A stretch of DNA of 61,378 nucleotides, taken from the NCBI GenBank assembly GCA_022822325.1, contig JAJEBW010000019.1, positions 1-61,378 on the forward strand, written 5' to 3'. Under the pieces are notes generated by a model that made no database searches, had not been told where the DNA came from, and saw nothing but the letters and a program-made list of their open reading frames with translations. Within the stretch, counting starts at the first letter, position 1. Each line of letters opens with the position of its first letter. The DNA comes from Gemmatimonadota bacterium (GTDB lineage Bacteria > Gemmatimonadota > Gemmatimonadetes > Longimicrobiales > Gaopeijiaceae). Below, in pieces: positions 34,081 through 43,427 of the stretch. Made by a program: the position numbers and the translations under genes.

Positions 34081-36462
34081 ATGTCGCTCAATCGCCGCTC
34101 TTCGCAACCGCGCCTCGCCGCCGCGCTCCTCGCGCTCGCCGGCTCCGCCTTCGCCGCGACCGCCCACGCCCAGGAGATCGACGCCGGCCGCTATCACCGC
34201 GCCGAAGGTCTGCTCGCCTGGAATGTCAACCCGCTGATCGGCGGAGGGGCCGTGGCGCCGCAGTGGATGGCCGGGGGCAACCGCTTCTGGTACCGCAACC
34301 AGACGGGAGATGGCGCGGAGTTTGTGCTTGTCGACCCGGACCGTGCCTCGCGCGCTCTGCTCTTCGACCACGACCGCCTGGCGGCTGCGATGTCCGTGGC
34401 CGCCGACACCGCCTTCGAGGGACGCAAGCTGCCCTTCCGCACCTTCGTCTTCGGGGAGGGGGACGGATCCGCGCCCGACGAACGAGTCATCCGCTTCAAC
34501 GCGAACAGGCGCGGCTTCACCTGCGACATCGGCGCGTACCGTTGCGAGGTCGGCGACACCCTGGTCAACCGCGCGCCCTTCGTCCGTTCGCCCGATGGAC
34601 GGCTGGAGGCCTTCGCGCATGAACACAATCTCTGGGTGCGCTCCACGGAAAATGGCGATTCCACGCAACTTACCGACGATGGCGAGGAGTACTGGTCCTA
34701 TGGCACGACGGCGCCCCGTCCGAGCCAGATCATCGCGGGGGTTCCGGCGCGGCCGGTGTTGCAGTGGTCGCCCGACTCGCGGCGGATCGCGGTTCAGCGG
34801 ATGGACGAGCGCGATGTGGAGCACATGCCGATCTATTCGGCGACCTCGCAGCGGCCCAAGCTCTACACCTATCCCTACGGACTCCCGGGGGATTCGGTCA
34901 TCGCGACCTTCGACATTCACTTGATCGACGTCGAGAGCCGGGGGAATGTCAAGATTCAGGCCGATCCGCAACCGTACCTGACCTTCACCGCGACCGGCAT
35001 GCGCGACTCCACCTGGGTGACGGTGAAGTGGAAGGAGGGCGGCGAGCGTCTCTACTTCGTGCGGGGATCGCGGGGCGGCAAGACGGTGACGCTGTACGAA
35101 GCGGACGTCGAGACCGGCGCGGCCCGGCAGATCCTCGAAGAGAAGCGCGCCACGCATGTCGAGCTCAACCTCGACCTCATCGGCGGCTATCCCAACTGGG
35201 ATGTGATCGCGGGCGGCGAGGAGATCCTCTGGTTCTCGGAGCGGGACGGCTGGGGCCATCTCTACCGCTTCGACCGGGACGGCGAGATGCTCGGACGGGT
35301 CACGGAAGGACCCTGGAGCTTCGGCGACCTGCTGCATGTGGACGAGGACGCGAGACGCATTCGCTTCACCGCGCGGGGAATGGAACCGGGGCGGATTCCC
35401 ACCATGGCCGAGCTGTACGCCATCAACCTGGACGGCTCCGGTCTCGCCCGGCTGGGCGGCGAGGACGCGGACCACACGGTGAGCGTCGCCCCCGACGGCC
35501 GCTACTTCGTCGATTCCTGGTCGCGTCCGGACCAGCCGCCGGTGAGCGTGGTGCGGGACCGCGCGGGCCGGGTCGTGCTGGAGCTGGAGCGCGCCGACGT
35601 CTCGCGGCTGGAGGCGATCGGCTGGTCGCCGCCCGAGATCTTCTCCTACAAGGCGCGCGACGGCGTCACCGAGCTCTACGGGCTGATCCACAAACCGTCG
35701 GACTTCGACCCGGAGAAGCGCTATCCGGTGATCGACTACATCTATCCGGGGCCGTTCATCGGCAGCGTGGGGCGGTGGAACTTCGGCGGGGGGACGCTGG
35801 GCGGGGCGTTGCGGGGGGACCAGGATGCGCTGGCCGAGCTCGGTTTCGTCGTCCTCCAGATGGACCACCTGGGCACCCCCTTCCGCTCCAAGGCGATTCA
35901 GGACAACTACTGGGGCAACATGGGCGACAACGGCATCCCCGATCACATCGCCGCGATCAAGCAGCTCGGCGCCCGCCATTCGTGGATCGACCCGGGCCGG
36001 GTCGGCATCTATGGACATTCCGGCGGCGGTTTCGCCTCCACCGACGCGATCCTGCGCTACCCGGACTTCTTCGATGTGGCCGTCTCGACCGCAGGCAATC
36101 ACGACAACCGCTCCTACCACGCCGCCTACGCCGAGAAATACCAGGGGCTGCTTGTGCGCGACACCGTGGCCGGCGCCGACAACTACGCCAACCAGGTCAA
36201 CGCCTCGATGGCCGCGAACCTCAAGGGCAAGCTCTTCCTCATGACCGGCGACATGGACGACAACGTGCACCCGGCGATGACCTACCAGGTGGCCAACGCG
36301 CTGATCGCCGCCAACAAGTCCTTCGACTTCCTTGTGCTGCCCGACCGCGCCCACGGCCTGAACGAACCCTATGTGATCCGCCGCCGCTGGGACTACTTCG
36401 TGGAGCACCTTCTGGGGCTGGAGCCGCCCGCGGACTTCCGGATTCAGCCGCCGCCGGGTTGA
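34081..36462 (+). CDS. Secreted S9 peptidase, DPP4-like
   Basis: The product is 793 aa. AGGAAG lies just upstream of the ATG at 34081. A signal peptide (LLALAGSAFAATAHAQ) is followed by a DPP4 N-terminal propeller and an S9 catalytic domain. The catalytic Ser is S647 in GHSGGG, the Asp D726 in GDMDDNV and the His H758 in DRAHGL. The GHSGGG variant is less usual than GWSYGG and is seen in the DPP4-like branch. It is expected to release dipeptides from proline-rich peptides outside the inner membrane. Confidence 0.92.
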   Translation: MSLNRRSSQPRLAAALLALAGSAFAATAHAQEIDAGRYHRAEGLLAWNVNPLIGGGAVAPQWMAGGNRFWYRNQTGDGAEFVLVDPDRASRALLFDHDRLAAAMSVAADTAFEGRKLPFRTFVFGEGDGSAPDERVIRFNANRRGFTCDIGAYRCEVGDTLVNRAPFVRSPDGRLEAFAHEHNLWVRSTENGDSTQLTDDGEEYWSYGTTAPRPSQIIAGVPARPVLQWSPDSRRIAVQRMDERDVEHMPIYSATSQRPKLYTYPYGLPGDSVIATFDIHLIDVESRGNVKIQADPQPYLTFTATGMRDSTWVTVKWKEGGERLYFVRGSRGGKTVTLYEADVETGAARQILEEKRATHVELNLDLIGGYPNWDVIAGGEEILWFSERDGWGHLYRFDRDGEMLGRVTEGPWSFGDLLHVDEDARRIRFTARGMEPGRIPTMAELYAINLDGSGLARLGGEDADHTVSVAPDGRYFVDSWSRPDQPPVSVVRDRAGRVVLELERADVSRLEAIGWSPPEIFSYKARDGVTELYGLIHKPSDFDPEKRYPVIDYIYPGPFIGSVGRWNFGGGTLGGALRGDQDALAELGFVVLQMDHLGTPFRSKAIQDNYWGNMGDNGIPDHIAAIKQLGARHSWIDPGRVGIYGHSGGGFASTDAILRYPDFFDVAVSTAGNHDNRSYHAAYAEKYQGLLVRDTVAGADNYANQVNASMAANLKGKLFLMTGDMDDNVHPAMTYQVANALIAANKSFDFLVLPDRAHGLNEPYVIRRRWDYFVEHLLGLEPPADFRIQPPPG

Positions 36463-36498
36463 GGGGTGGACGCCAGGTGAACGCAAGGCGAGCCAGGG

Positions 36499-36542
36499 CG
36501 CCCCACCGGCCGCCGCACGCCACGACGCGGCCGACGGCGCGA
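36499..36542. repeat. Dispersed 44-bp repeat, copy 1
   Basis: It begins CGCCCCACCGGCCGCCGCAC and matches 38474-38517 at 43 of 44 positions. It is 37 bases after the S9 peptidase stop. Confidence 0.85.
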
Positions 36543-36626
36543 ATTCAACGCCTTCGACGTGCTGCGATATGCCCCGGATACGAGCGCGACCTGCTGACGG
36601 GCCGCGGGATTGCAACATGGATCTCC

Positions 36627-37052
36627 GTGGGGAGCTGGCTGAACTGGAATGTCCGAGAGAGCGAGGCGCTGGGGATTGGCGCAGACATCCACTGGGCGCT
36701 CGCCTTTCGTTTGCGCAGCGTGATAGTGCACCTGCAGATGTTCCCCGGCCCGGCCGGAACCACGAAGCGGATCTTGGACTTCATGCACAAGACGCCTGTG
36801 GACCGCCGCCGCCCCGACCGATTCGAGATCAGGAGCGCGGGGCATGGCTACCGCCACCTGTACTCCCACCAACTCGTCGGCGACGACGTGCTTTCCGGGA
36901 AGTCGACCGCTGCGGTGACGGAGGCCGTGCGGGAGGCGGTGAAGGACTTCCTCGACTCGGAAGACTCGGACTACAAGCGCGTCGGCAACTACTTTCGTTG
37001 CCTGGCCTTTGGGAAGGATGTGGCTGCGGAGGAGGGGGAGGATGCCGCATGA
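36627..37052 (+). CDS. Hypothetical protein
   Basis: The product is 141 aa if it starts at the GTG at 36627; an ATG at 36738 would give a shorter form, and the N-terminus is not certain. No family is recognised. The protein is basic with segments WALAFRLRSVIVHLQMFPGP, RFEIRSAGHGYRHLYSHQLV and VREAVKDFLDSEDSDYKRVG. No signal or membrane helix is seen. GC content is a little lower than in neighbouring genes. Confidence 0.45.
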   Translation: MGSWLNWNVRESEALGIGADIHWALAFRLRSVIVHLQMFPGPAGTTKRILDFMHKTPVDRRRPDRFEIRSAGHGYRHLYSHQLVGDDVLSGKSTAAVTEAVREAVKDFLDSEDSDYKRVGNYFRCLAFGKDVAAEEGEDAA

Positions 37053-37145
37053 ATCGCCGCATCCCCCGTCCCCTCGCCACCTGCACACTCTATCCTTGCC
37101 ATCGGCTGCCGACCAGCCCCGCCGCCCGCCCGCGGGCCGCAGGAG

Positions 37146-38144
37146 CTATCTCTCGTGCCGAACCCGATGCAAACTCAGGCGATTTCCGAGATCCGTATCG
37201 TTGATGACTACGCGGTTGAGGGTAAAGGAGACAACCCACCGCCAGGACTTCGCGTCCCGATCGATGACGGGTGTGGCTTGGCGAGTGCCAGGATCCACGA
37301 CCAAACCGGCGATGGTCTGGTGGCTGATCCGGACGAAAAGGCGACCGTCTCCAAGCGATGCGAGATCCGTAACGCTGGAACCTCCGATCAGCGCTGCGCC
37401 GAAAGCCGCCTGATTGTTGGCCCTTGATTCCAGTTTGGCCGTCCGGATCTCCTCGGGCAGGAAGACAGTGCCGGTATGGTTGCCGTCTGCCGCATAGCTC
37501 ACGAGCGCAAGGTGCTCGTTGTCGAACACATGGACGCCGTTGTCCGGCGTAACGGCCACGAGGTGGTTGGACTGGTAGCCGCCGTCTTCCAGCTTCCGGA
37601 ACTGTTCAGGGATTCGTCCGAAGGGCGTGGGTCCGTCGTCTCGGGACACAACCAGGTAGCGATCCGGAAAGGGACTTGGCACAATGCCCATGATGGTTGT
37701 CAGGACGCCGAGGTCCGGATGCCATGCCATGTGGTGGGCATAGTGGGTTGTGATCTCGACCGTCTCTCGTAGTTCGCCGGCGGGCGTCAACCGATACACG
37801 CGCCGCAATCCGCGGTCCAGCACCGCCACGAGGTCAGCGCTCGGGGCCAGAACAGCCGGAAACTGGTATTCGCCCGGTCCCTCGCCCCGCCCGCCGATCG
37901 TCCCTGCGGGGGTGAGTTTCCGGTCCAGCACCACCAGCTCCTGATTGATGCCGTCCGCGACCACATAACGGGAGTCAATCGCGAGCATCGCCGCCACAGA
38001 CCCGAACATGGCTCGCGGATCTTCCGCATCCAGCCGGGCGAGCTCCGCCCCGATCACAATGGCGTCATCGCTCATGGCGAAGGTGTCGGAGACGATCTCC
38101 GATTCCGGTGGGGACGCGTCGCAAGGAGGAGTCCGGCCCCCCAT
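37146..38144 (-). CDS. Six-bladed beta-propeller protein, probable lipoprotein with disrupted leader
   Basis: The product is 332 aa in the main frame, of 6-bladed (NHL/TolB-like) type: VVADGINQELVVLDRKLTPA, GEGPGEYQFPAVLAPSADLV, VAVTPDNGVHVFDNEHLALV and HQTIAGLVVDPGTRQATP. In the main frame the N-terminus is RTPPCDASPPESE, a cysteine followed by an acidic linker as in mature lipoproteins, but no signal precedes it. The signal-like MTRAFVIPTPIRLVGG with CGWGAGLLLA lies in another frame starting at 38209 and stops matching just before the Cys. A frameshift near 38125 would join them. A promoter-like sequence lies at 38286-38314. Confidence 0.65.
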   Translation of the reverse strand: MGGRTPPCDASPPESEIVSDTFAMSDDAIVIGAELARLDAEDPRAMFGSVAAMLAIDSRYVVADGINQELVVLDRKLTPAGTIGGRGEGPGEYQFPAVLAPSADLVAVLDRGLRRVYRLTPAGELRETVEITTHYAHHMAWHPDLGVLTTIMGIVPSPFPDRYLVVSRDDGPTPFGRIPEQFRKLEDGGYQSNHLVAVTPDNGVHVFDNEHLALVSYAADGNHTGTVFLPEEIRTAKLESRANNQAAFGAALIGGSSVTDLASLGDGRLFVRISHQTIAGLVVDPGTRQATPVIDRDAKSWRWVVSFTLNRVVINDTDLGNRLSLHRVRHER

Positions 38145-38285
38145 CCGCAGAGCCGACGGGAACCGCCGACCAAGCGGATGGGGGTCGGAATGACGAAGGC
38201 CCTGGTCATGGTCTCCGCCGTCGTCATCGCCACCGTCCGGATCGCAACGCGTGTAGGAGGCGGTTCCTCCCAGTAGAGCGACGAC

Positions 38286-38315
38286 ATCTTGACACGGTGC
38301 TCGCGCGGTGTCAAG
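38286..38315 (-). promoter_or_regulatory. Candidate promoter/operator: inverted repeat with TTGACA on both strands
   Basis: CTTGACAC (38288-38295) and GTGTCAAG (38308-38315) form a perfect 8-bp inverted repeat with centres 20 bases apart. On the minus strand TTGACA (38314-38309) is followed after 17 bases by CAAGAT (38291-38286), a weak -10, pointing to the beta-propeller gene. The palindrome could be an operator. Confidence 0.4.
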
Positions 38316-38473
38316 GAAGTGTTCCGTGGTTCGCGTGCCCGGCTGCCCGCGAGTTGCGGCAGGCATTGCGCATCGGGCCTGTTCCGCGTACGGTGCCGCC
38401 GATCCCCGCGGCCGCGGATCCTGCCTCCGTCGTGGCGTTCCCCCGAAGTCAGGGCGTCGCGCCGCCAGGCGCC

Positions 38474-38517
38474 CGCCCCACCGGCCGCCGCGCGCCACGA
38501 CGCGGCCGACGGCGCGA
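38474..38517. repeat. Dispersed 44-bp repeat, copy 2
   Basis: It matches 36499-36542 in the same orientation with one mismatch. It is 70 bases before the DUF5107-TPR gene. The rest of 38210-38587 holds no gene. Confidence 0.85.
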
Positions 38518-38587
38518 GTCCGGGAGCCTTCGCCGCAATCTCAACCCTTGATCCCCAACCCCCCAACCTCCCCTGAACGGAATCGCC

Positions 38588-41500
38588 ATGCCACGCACGA
38601 TGCCCGCCGCCGCACCCCGCTGCCCATTTCCCGCCAACGGCGGCCCGTCCGCTCGGCGTGGCCATGGCCCGGCCGCTCCGATCCCCCGTCCTCTGGCCGC
38701 CTGTACGCTCGCCCTCGCGCTGGCCGCCTGCGGGACGCCATCGAGCGACAACCCCGCCCGCGTCTCCGTGGAGACCCGCGTTCTCGACACCTATCCCTTC
38801 TCGGACCCGAATCCCGTTCCGATCCTTGCGCGCGACCGCCGGCTCTATCCCTACCACAGCTTCGAGGGCTACGCCGCGACCTCGGAGCCGCGGGAGTGGA
38901 AGGTTGTGAAGATGGAGAACGATCTGATCGAGGTGTTCGTTCTGCCCGAGGTGGGCGGGAAGGTGTGGGGCGCGGTGGTGAAGGCGACGGGGGACGAGTT
39001 CATCTATCGCAACGATGTCGTGAAGTTTCGCGACATCGCGCTGCGGGGACCGTGGACCTCGGGCGGAATCGAGTTCAACTTCGGCGTCATCGGGCATACG
39101 CCGGCGACGGCCACCCCCGTCGACCACATGGTCCGCGAGAACGAAGACGGCTCGGCGAGCGCCTTCGTCGGCGCCATGGATCTGCCCTCGCGCACGCACT
39201 GGCGCGTCGAGATTCGCCTGCCTGCGGACAAGGCATACTTCGAGACCCGCGCGCTCTGGTACAATCCCACCCCCCTGGAGCAGCCCTACTACAACTGGAT
39301 GACCGCCGCCGCCTTCGCCCAGGACGATCTCGAGCTCTTCGTCCCCGGAGGGTCCTACCTGGAGCATTCCGGGCGCGAGCGGACTTGGCCGGCCGACGAG
39401 GATGGACGCTTTCTTCCCCTCTACCGCAACAACGACTTCGGCGGCAACAAGTCCTATCATGTCGTCGGCGAGCTGAACGACTTCTTCGGCGGCTACTACC
39501 ACGACGACGGCTACGGCTGGGGCCACTGGTCCCCCTACGAGGAGATGCCCGGGCAGAAGATGTGGCTCTGGGCGCTGTCGCGGGCGGGCGGCGTCTGGGA
39601 GGATCTGCTGACCGACGACGATGGCCAGTACGTCGAGTTCCAGGCCGGGCGGCTGCTTGTGCAGTATTCGCCGGGCGATCACCGCAATCCCGTGACGCAG
39701 GCGGCCTTCGATCCGCTGTCGGCGAGCCGCTGGACCGAGAGCTGGTTCCCGCTGGTGGGAACGGGCGGACTGACCGACGCCTCGCGCGAGGGGGCGATGC
39801 ATGTGGAACGGGTGGCGGGCGAGGACGGGGTGGAGAGGGCGGACGATGTGCTGGGGATTGCGCTTCACGCCTTTGCGGATACGGAGGACACGCTGCGGGT
39901 GTGGGTTTCGGATGACCTGATTCTGGAGCGGTCGCTGGATCTGGCCGCCCTTCAGCCGCTGATTTTCGAACTCTCGCCGGTGAGCGCCGATGCGCCCGTT
40001 CGCGTCGAGCTGCCGAATCTCGGTCTTGCGTGGGACTCCGATCCGGCCGAGCGCGCGCTCTCGCGTCCCTTCGAGACCGATCCGGCGGCGTGGGCGAGCA
40101 TTCCGGAGGCCGACCGGCTGGCGTTCGAGGCGCGGGAGCTGGCCAGGGGACGCCGCTACGCCGAGGCGCGGAAGCTCTTCGACCGGGCTGCGGCGCTGGA
40201 ACCGTGGAACCGCGAGGCGCTGCTGGGACTTGGGAGTCTGGCGCTGCGGTCGGGCCGCTACGAAGAGGGGCTCGCGCATGCGCGGCGGGCGCTCCAGCTC
40301 GACACCTACGACGCAGGGGCGAACTTCCTGGCCGGCAATCTCCACCGCGCCCTGGGACGCCGGGCCGATGCGCGCGATTCCTTCGGGTGGGCGGCGCGCG
40401 CGGTGGGATTTCGGGCCGCGGCGAACATCCAACTGGCCGAAATCATGACCGGGATGGGCGACTGGAGCGAGGCCGAACGCTACGCGAGGCTGGCCATCGA
40501 CTTCGACCGTCGCAGCGTTCCGGCATGGCAGTCGCTTGCGGTCGCCGGCCGCCGCACCGGGAACGACGAGCTCGCCGCGCGGGCCCGGGCCGAGCTCCTC
40601 GCGATCGACCCGCTGCACCACTTCGTCCTCGCCGAGCGCTACCTGGCCGACCCGTCCAACGCCAACCGCCGCGCCGTCGCCGACGCGCTGGGGGGCGAAT
40701 TCCCCGAACAGACGCTCCTGGAGCTCGCCATCGGCCATGCGAACCGGGGTCTTCCCGACGACGCGCTGACGCTGCTGGCCCTCGCCGACGATCTGGACGC
40801 CGGTCCCCTGACCGCAGTCTGGCGCGCCTTCCTCGCTCGCGACGCGACGGCTTCGGGCTCCCCCGACGAGCCGGAATCGGGCGCCGCGGAGCCGGGGGTG
40901 CGATCGGGCGTCGCCGCCGCCTCCCCTTCGGATGCTCCGGTCCGGAACGCGCCCACGGGCGACGAACTGGCCTTCGTCTTCCCCTTCCGCCCCGAGACGC
41001 TGGCCGCGCTGCGCTGGGTGGCCGCCGAGAACCCGCACTGGTCCTGGCGCTACCTCCTGGGGCTCAATCTCTGGGCGCTCGACCGCGACGAAGAGGCCGC
41101 CGCAACGCTGGCCGCCCTCGCCGACGAACCCGACTACGGACCCGTCTACGCCGCTCGCGCGCACCTCCTGCAGGCCGTCCGGGGCGTGGATCCGGCCCCC
41201 GACCTTGCCCGCGCCGTGGCCCTCGCGCCCGGCGACCGAATCCTCCGCGTCGAGCGGCTCCGCCACCTTCAGGAAGCCGGACGGTGGGCCGACGCCCTCG
41301 CCGAATCAACCCGCGCGCTGGGTGACTTCCCCGGCGACTTCAACCTCGCGCTGCTCCATGTCCGCAGCCTTCTGGCTCATGATCGCGGGAGCCAGGCGGT
41401 GGCCGTCCTCGCCGAAACCACCGTCCTTCCCTCGGAAAACGCCGCCGAAAGTCACCGCCTCTACGCCCTCGCGCAGATGGCGGCCGCGGTCGAGGCCATG

Positions 41501-41830
41501 CAGTCCGCCCAGCTCGCAACCGCCCGCGAGCACCTGTCCGCCGCCCTCCTCTGGCCCGAAACCCTCGGTCAGGGCCGCCCCTACGAGCCCGACGAACGCC
41601 TGGTCCACTATCTGTCGGGCGTGTTGGAGGAGATGGAGGGCGACCCCCTCGCCGCGGCGCGCGCCTGGTCCCGGGCGGCGGGGATGGGGCCACGGGACGC
41701 CGGCGCGAGCAGCACCGGGGGTGCGACGCTCGAACCCCGCGACCTCGTCAGCCCCGGCGGCGGCTTCTTCGCCGAACTGGAGGAGCGGCTGGTCAAGGCT
41801 GCGGAGGGGCTGCGGGGGGCGGGGCGGTAG
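38588..41830 (+). CDS. DUF5107-TPR lipoprotein
   Basis: The product is 1080 aa. The lipobox is LALAACG at about residues 42-48. The N-terminal half has the DUF5107 pattern: YPYHSFEGYAATSEPREWKV, VLPEVGGKVWGAVVKATGDE, FNFGVIGHTPATATPVDH and YYNWMTAAAF, a mutarotase-like beta-sandwich probably binding a carbohydrate. From about residue 500 TPR repeats follow (RYAEARKLFDRAAALEPWNR and GRYEEGLAHARRALQLDTYD), then further helical repeats to the C-terminus. It is expected to be anchored in the periplasm. DUF5107-TPR proteins occur in Bacteroidota, Gemmatimonadota and others, often near glycoside-processing genes; no substrate is known. Confidence 0.85.
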   Translation: MPRTMPAAAPRCPFPANGGPSARRGHGPAAPIPRPLAACTLALALAACGTPSSDNPARVSVETRVLDTYPFSDPNPVPILARDRRLYPYHSFEGYAATSEPREWKVVKMENDLIEVFVLPEVGGKVWGAVVKATGDEFIYRNDVVKFRDIALRGPWTSGGIEFNFGVIGHTPATATPVDHMVRENEDGSASAFVGAMDLPSRTHWRVEIRLPADKAYFETRALWYNPTPLEQPYYNWMTAAAFAQDDLELFVPGGSYLEHSGRERTWPADEDGRFLPLYRNNDFGGNKSYHVVGELNDFFGGYYHDDGYGWGHWSPYEEMPGQKMWLWALSRAGGVWEDLLTDDDGQYVEFQAGRLLVQYSPGDHRNPVTQAAFDPLSASRWTESWFPLVGTGGLTDASREGAMHVERVAGEDGVERADDVLGIALHAFADTEDTLRVWVSDDLILERSLDLAALQPLIFELSPVSADAPVRVELPNLGLAWDSDPAERALSRPFETDPAAWASIPEADRLAFEARELARGRRYAEARKLFDRAAALEPWNREALLGLGSLALRSGRYEEGLAHARRALQLDTYDAGANFLAGNLHRALGRRADARDSFGWAARAVGFRAAANIQLAEIMTGMGDWSEAERYARLAIDFDRRSVPAWQSLAVAGRRTGNDELAARARAELLAIDPLHHFVLAERYLADPSNANRRAVADALGGEFPEQTLLELAIGHANRGLPDDALTLLALADDLDAGPLTAVWRAFLARDATASGSPDEPESGAAEPGVRSGVAAASPSDAPVRNAPTGDELAFVFPFRPETLAALRWVAAENPHWSWRYLLGLNLWALDRDEEAAATLAALADEPDYGPVYAARAHLLQAVRGVDPAPDLARAVALAPGDRILRVERLRHLQEAGRWADALAESTRALGDFPGDFNLALLHVRSLLAHDRGSQAVAVLAETTVLPSENAAESHRLYALAQMAAAVEAMQSAQLATAREHLSAALLWPETLGQGRPYEPDERLVHYLSGVLEEMEGDPLAAARAWSRAAGMGPRDAGASSTGGATLEPRDLVSPGGGFFAELEERLVKAAEGLRGAGR

Positions 41831-42190
41831 GGCGGCGAGCTTGTTTGCGTTTGGCCGGAGAATCGGCAGCCGCAGGGTGACGATGGTTGCGGCCCCCGCG
41901 GATCCGTGCCCGGGGTTGTCGGGCTCCATCGCTGGTCCGATCGGCCAGCCCGCCGCAAGTCGTTCAGCTCCCGCGTTGCCGAGAGGCCCTGTCCAGTCCC
42001 TCGCGACGGTCTGGAAATCTCCCTTCGGCCGCCGATCGTCGGCAGTTGGAAGGCACCTCGCGTTGCGGTTAGCTTGATCCCGGTGATCCCGCCGGGAGAG
42101 CCCAATTCGCGGACTTGATCCGGCGTGCGATCTGTAGGCAATCGCGGTGGGCCGCCGTGCGTTTCGGAGCTACGCAGAAGAGAGAGTGCC
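41831..42190. other. Intergenic stretch with no recognisable gene
   Basis: This separates the TPR gene from the AlbA_2 gene. I see no RNA gene, repeat or convincing promoter. Confidence 0.45.
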
Positions 42191-43420
42191 ATGTCAGCGC
42201 ACCTTAATGAGGACGAGATCCTGAGAGCCCTCTCTCGGGGGGAAGGGCAATACCGCGAATTCAAGTCGGCGTGGGACCGCAGGGCGGATCCGGCGAAGAA
42301 GCTCAATTGGAAGAGGCTGAGGGACAAGATCGCCGATGTGGTTGCGGCGTTCGCCAACGCGGACGGCGGCCTCCTGTTCGTGGGGGTGGAGGACGATGGA
42401 CGACCGAGCGGCCACGGCTACTCCGACGCCCATGTGGAGGGACTGCTTGCGGTCCCGGAAAGCCGACTCCGGCCAACGGTCCGCTGCCGAACCGAACGAA
42501 TCGACATCGGTGGCAAGGAGGTGTTGGTGTTCGAGGTGCCTCCGTGGCCGGAAGCCGTTATGGTGGTCGCCGATGGTTTCCCGTTCCGGGTCGGCGCTCG
42601 GGTCCTGCGGGAGCCGCAGGAACTCATCAACCAGCGGAAACAAGCGTTGCGTGTGGTGGGGTACGAGTAGCAGGTTCAGTCGGAAGCCGGTCTGGATGAC
42701 CTTGACCTGGAGTTGGCGCAACGGTTCCTGGACCGGACGCCCGTGGGCTTGCGGCCTGTCGAGGAAGCGCTCGAATACTACGGCTTGATCGACAAACATC
42801 TCGGCCAGTGGAAGATCACCAATGCCGGGCTTCTGCTCTTCGCTCGCCGTCCGGCACTCAAGTGGCACCCAAGGGCAGGAGTCAGAGTGTTCCGGGTCGC
42901 TGGACGGGAACGGCATCACGGTCGGGCGCGCAACGTGACCCAGGTCGGACGCGCCGATCCACCGTTGGCGATAGCCCTGGAGGAAGCGAGGGTTCTTGTC
43001 GGGGCTCAGGTTCGCCACAGGGAGCGGCTCAATGGACTCTACTTCGAAGGCGTGCCGGAGTACCCGGAATTCGCGTGGCAGGAAGCGCTGGTCAACGCGA
43101 TGGCTCATCGCGACTACGAGGTCAGGAGCCGGGAAACCGAGGTTTGGTTCTACGCCGACCGTGTGGAGATCTCCAATCCGGGAGACCTGATCGCACCCGT
43201 GACATTGGATCGTCTGCGGGATGGCGGTCCTGCGCATGGGACGAGGAACCCCATGGTCGTCAGAGTGCTCGCCGACGCTGGAGCCATGCGAGACGAGGGC
43301 GAAGGCATCGCCCGTATCTTCAGCGAGATGGCCAATCGTCACCTGCCACGGCCGGACATCGCTTGTGAGGATGGTCTGTTCGCCATCAAGCTCTTCGGCG
43401 AGGGAGACCATACCGAATAG
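42191..43420 (+). pseudogene. AlbA_2/HATPase_c_4 (Schlafen-like) regulator interrupted by TAG
   Basis: A single frame of 410 codons runs from the ATG at 42191 to 43420, broken only by a TAG at 42668-42670. The first part is an AlbA_2 DNA-binding domain (GEGQYREFKSAWDRR, FANADGGLLFVGVEDDG). After the stop the frame continues at once as QVQSEAGLDDLDLELAQRF, into the HATPase_c_4 domain: YPEFAWQEALVNAMAHRDYE, VEISNPGDL and RNPMVVRVLADAG. Both halves are otherwise undamaged. Such proteins are putative transcriptional regulators and occur in mobile or defence regions. A second product could start at the internal in-frame TTG at 42713. A nonsense mutation, a sequencing error or readthrough are the options. 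Confidence 0.8.
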
Positions 43421-43427
43421 GTTGCCG

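Noticed and set aside
38072..41266. Minus-strand open frame of 1064 codons opposite the DUF5107-TPR gene
   Set aside because: Same reason: a shadow of a real coding strand with low-complexity composition. Only its last part, near 38100-38209, may hold the propeller leader.
42668..42670. Genome-wide amber recoding, since TAG also interrupts the transposase
   Set aside because: Intact genes such as the ureohydrolase and serine hydrolase end in TAG at the expected family length, so TAG is a normal stop here.
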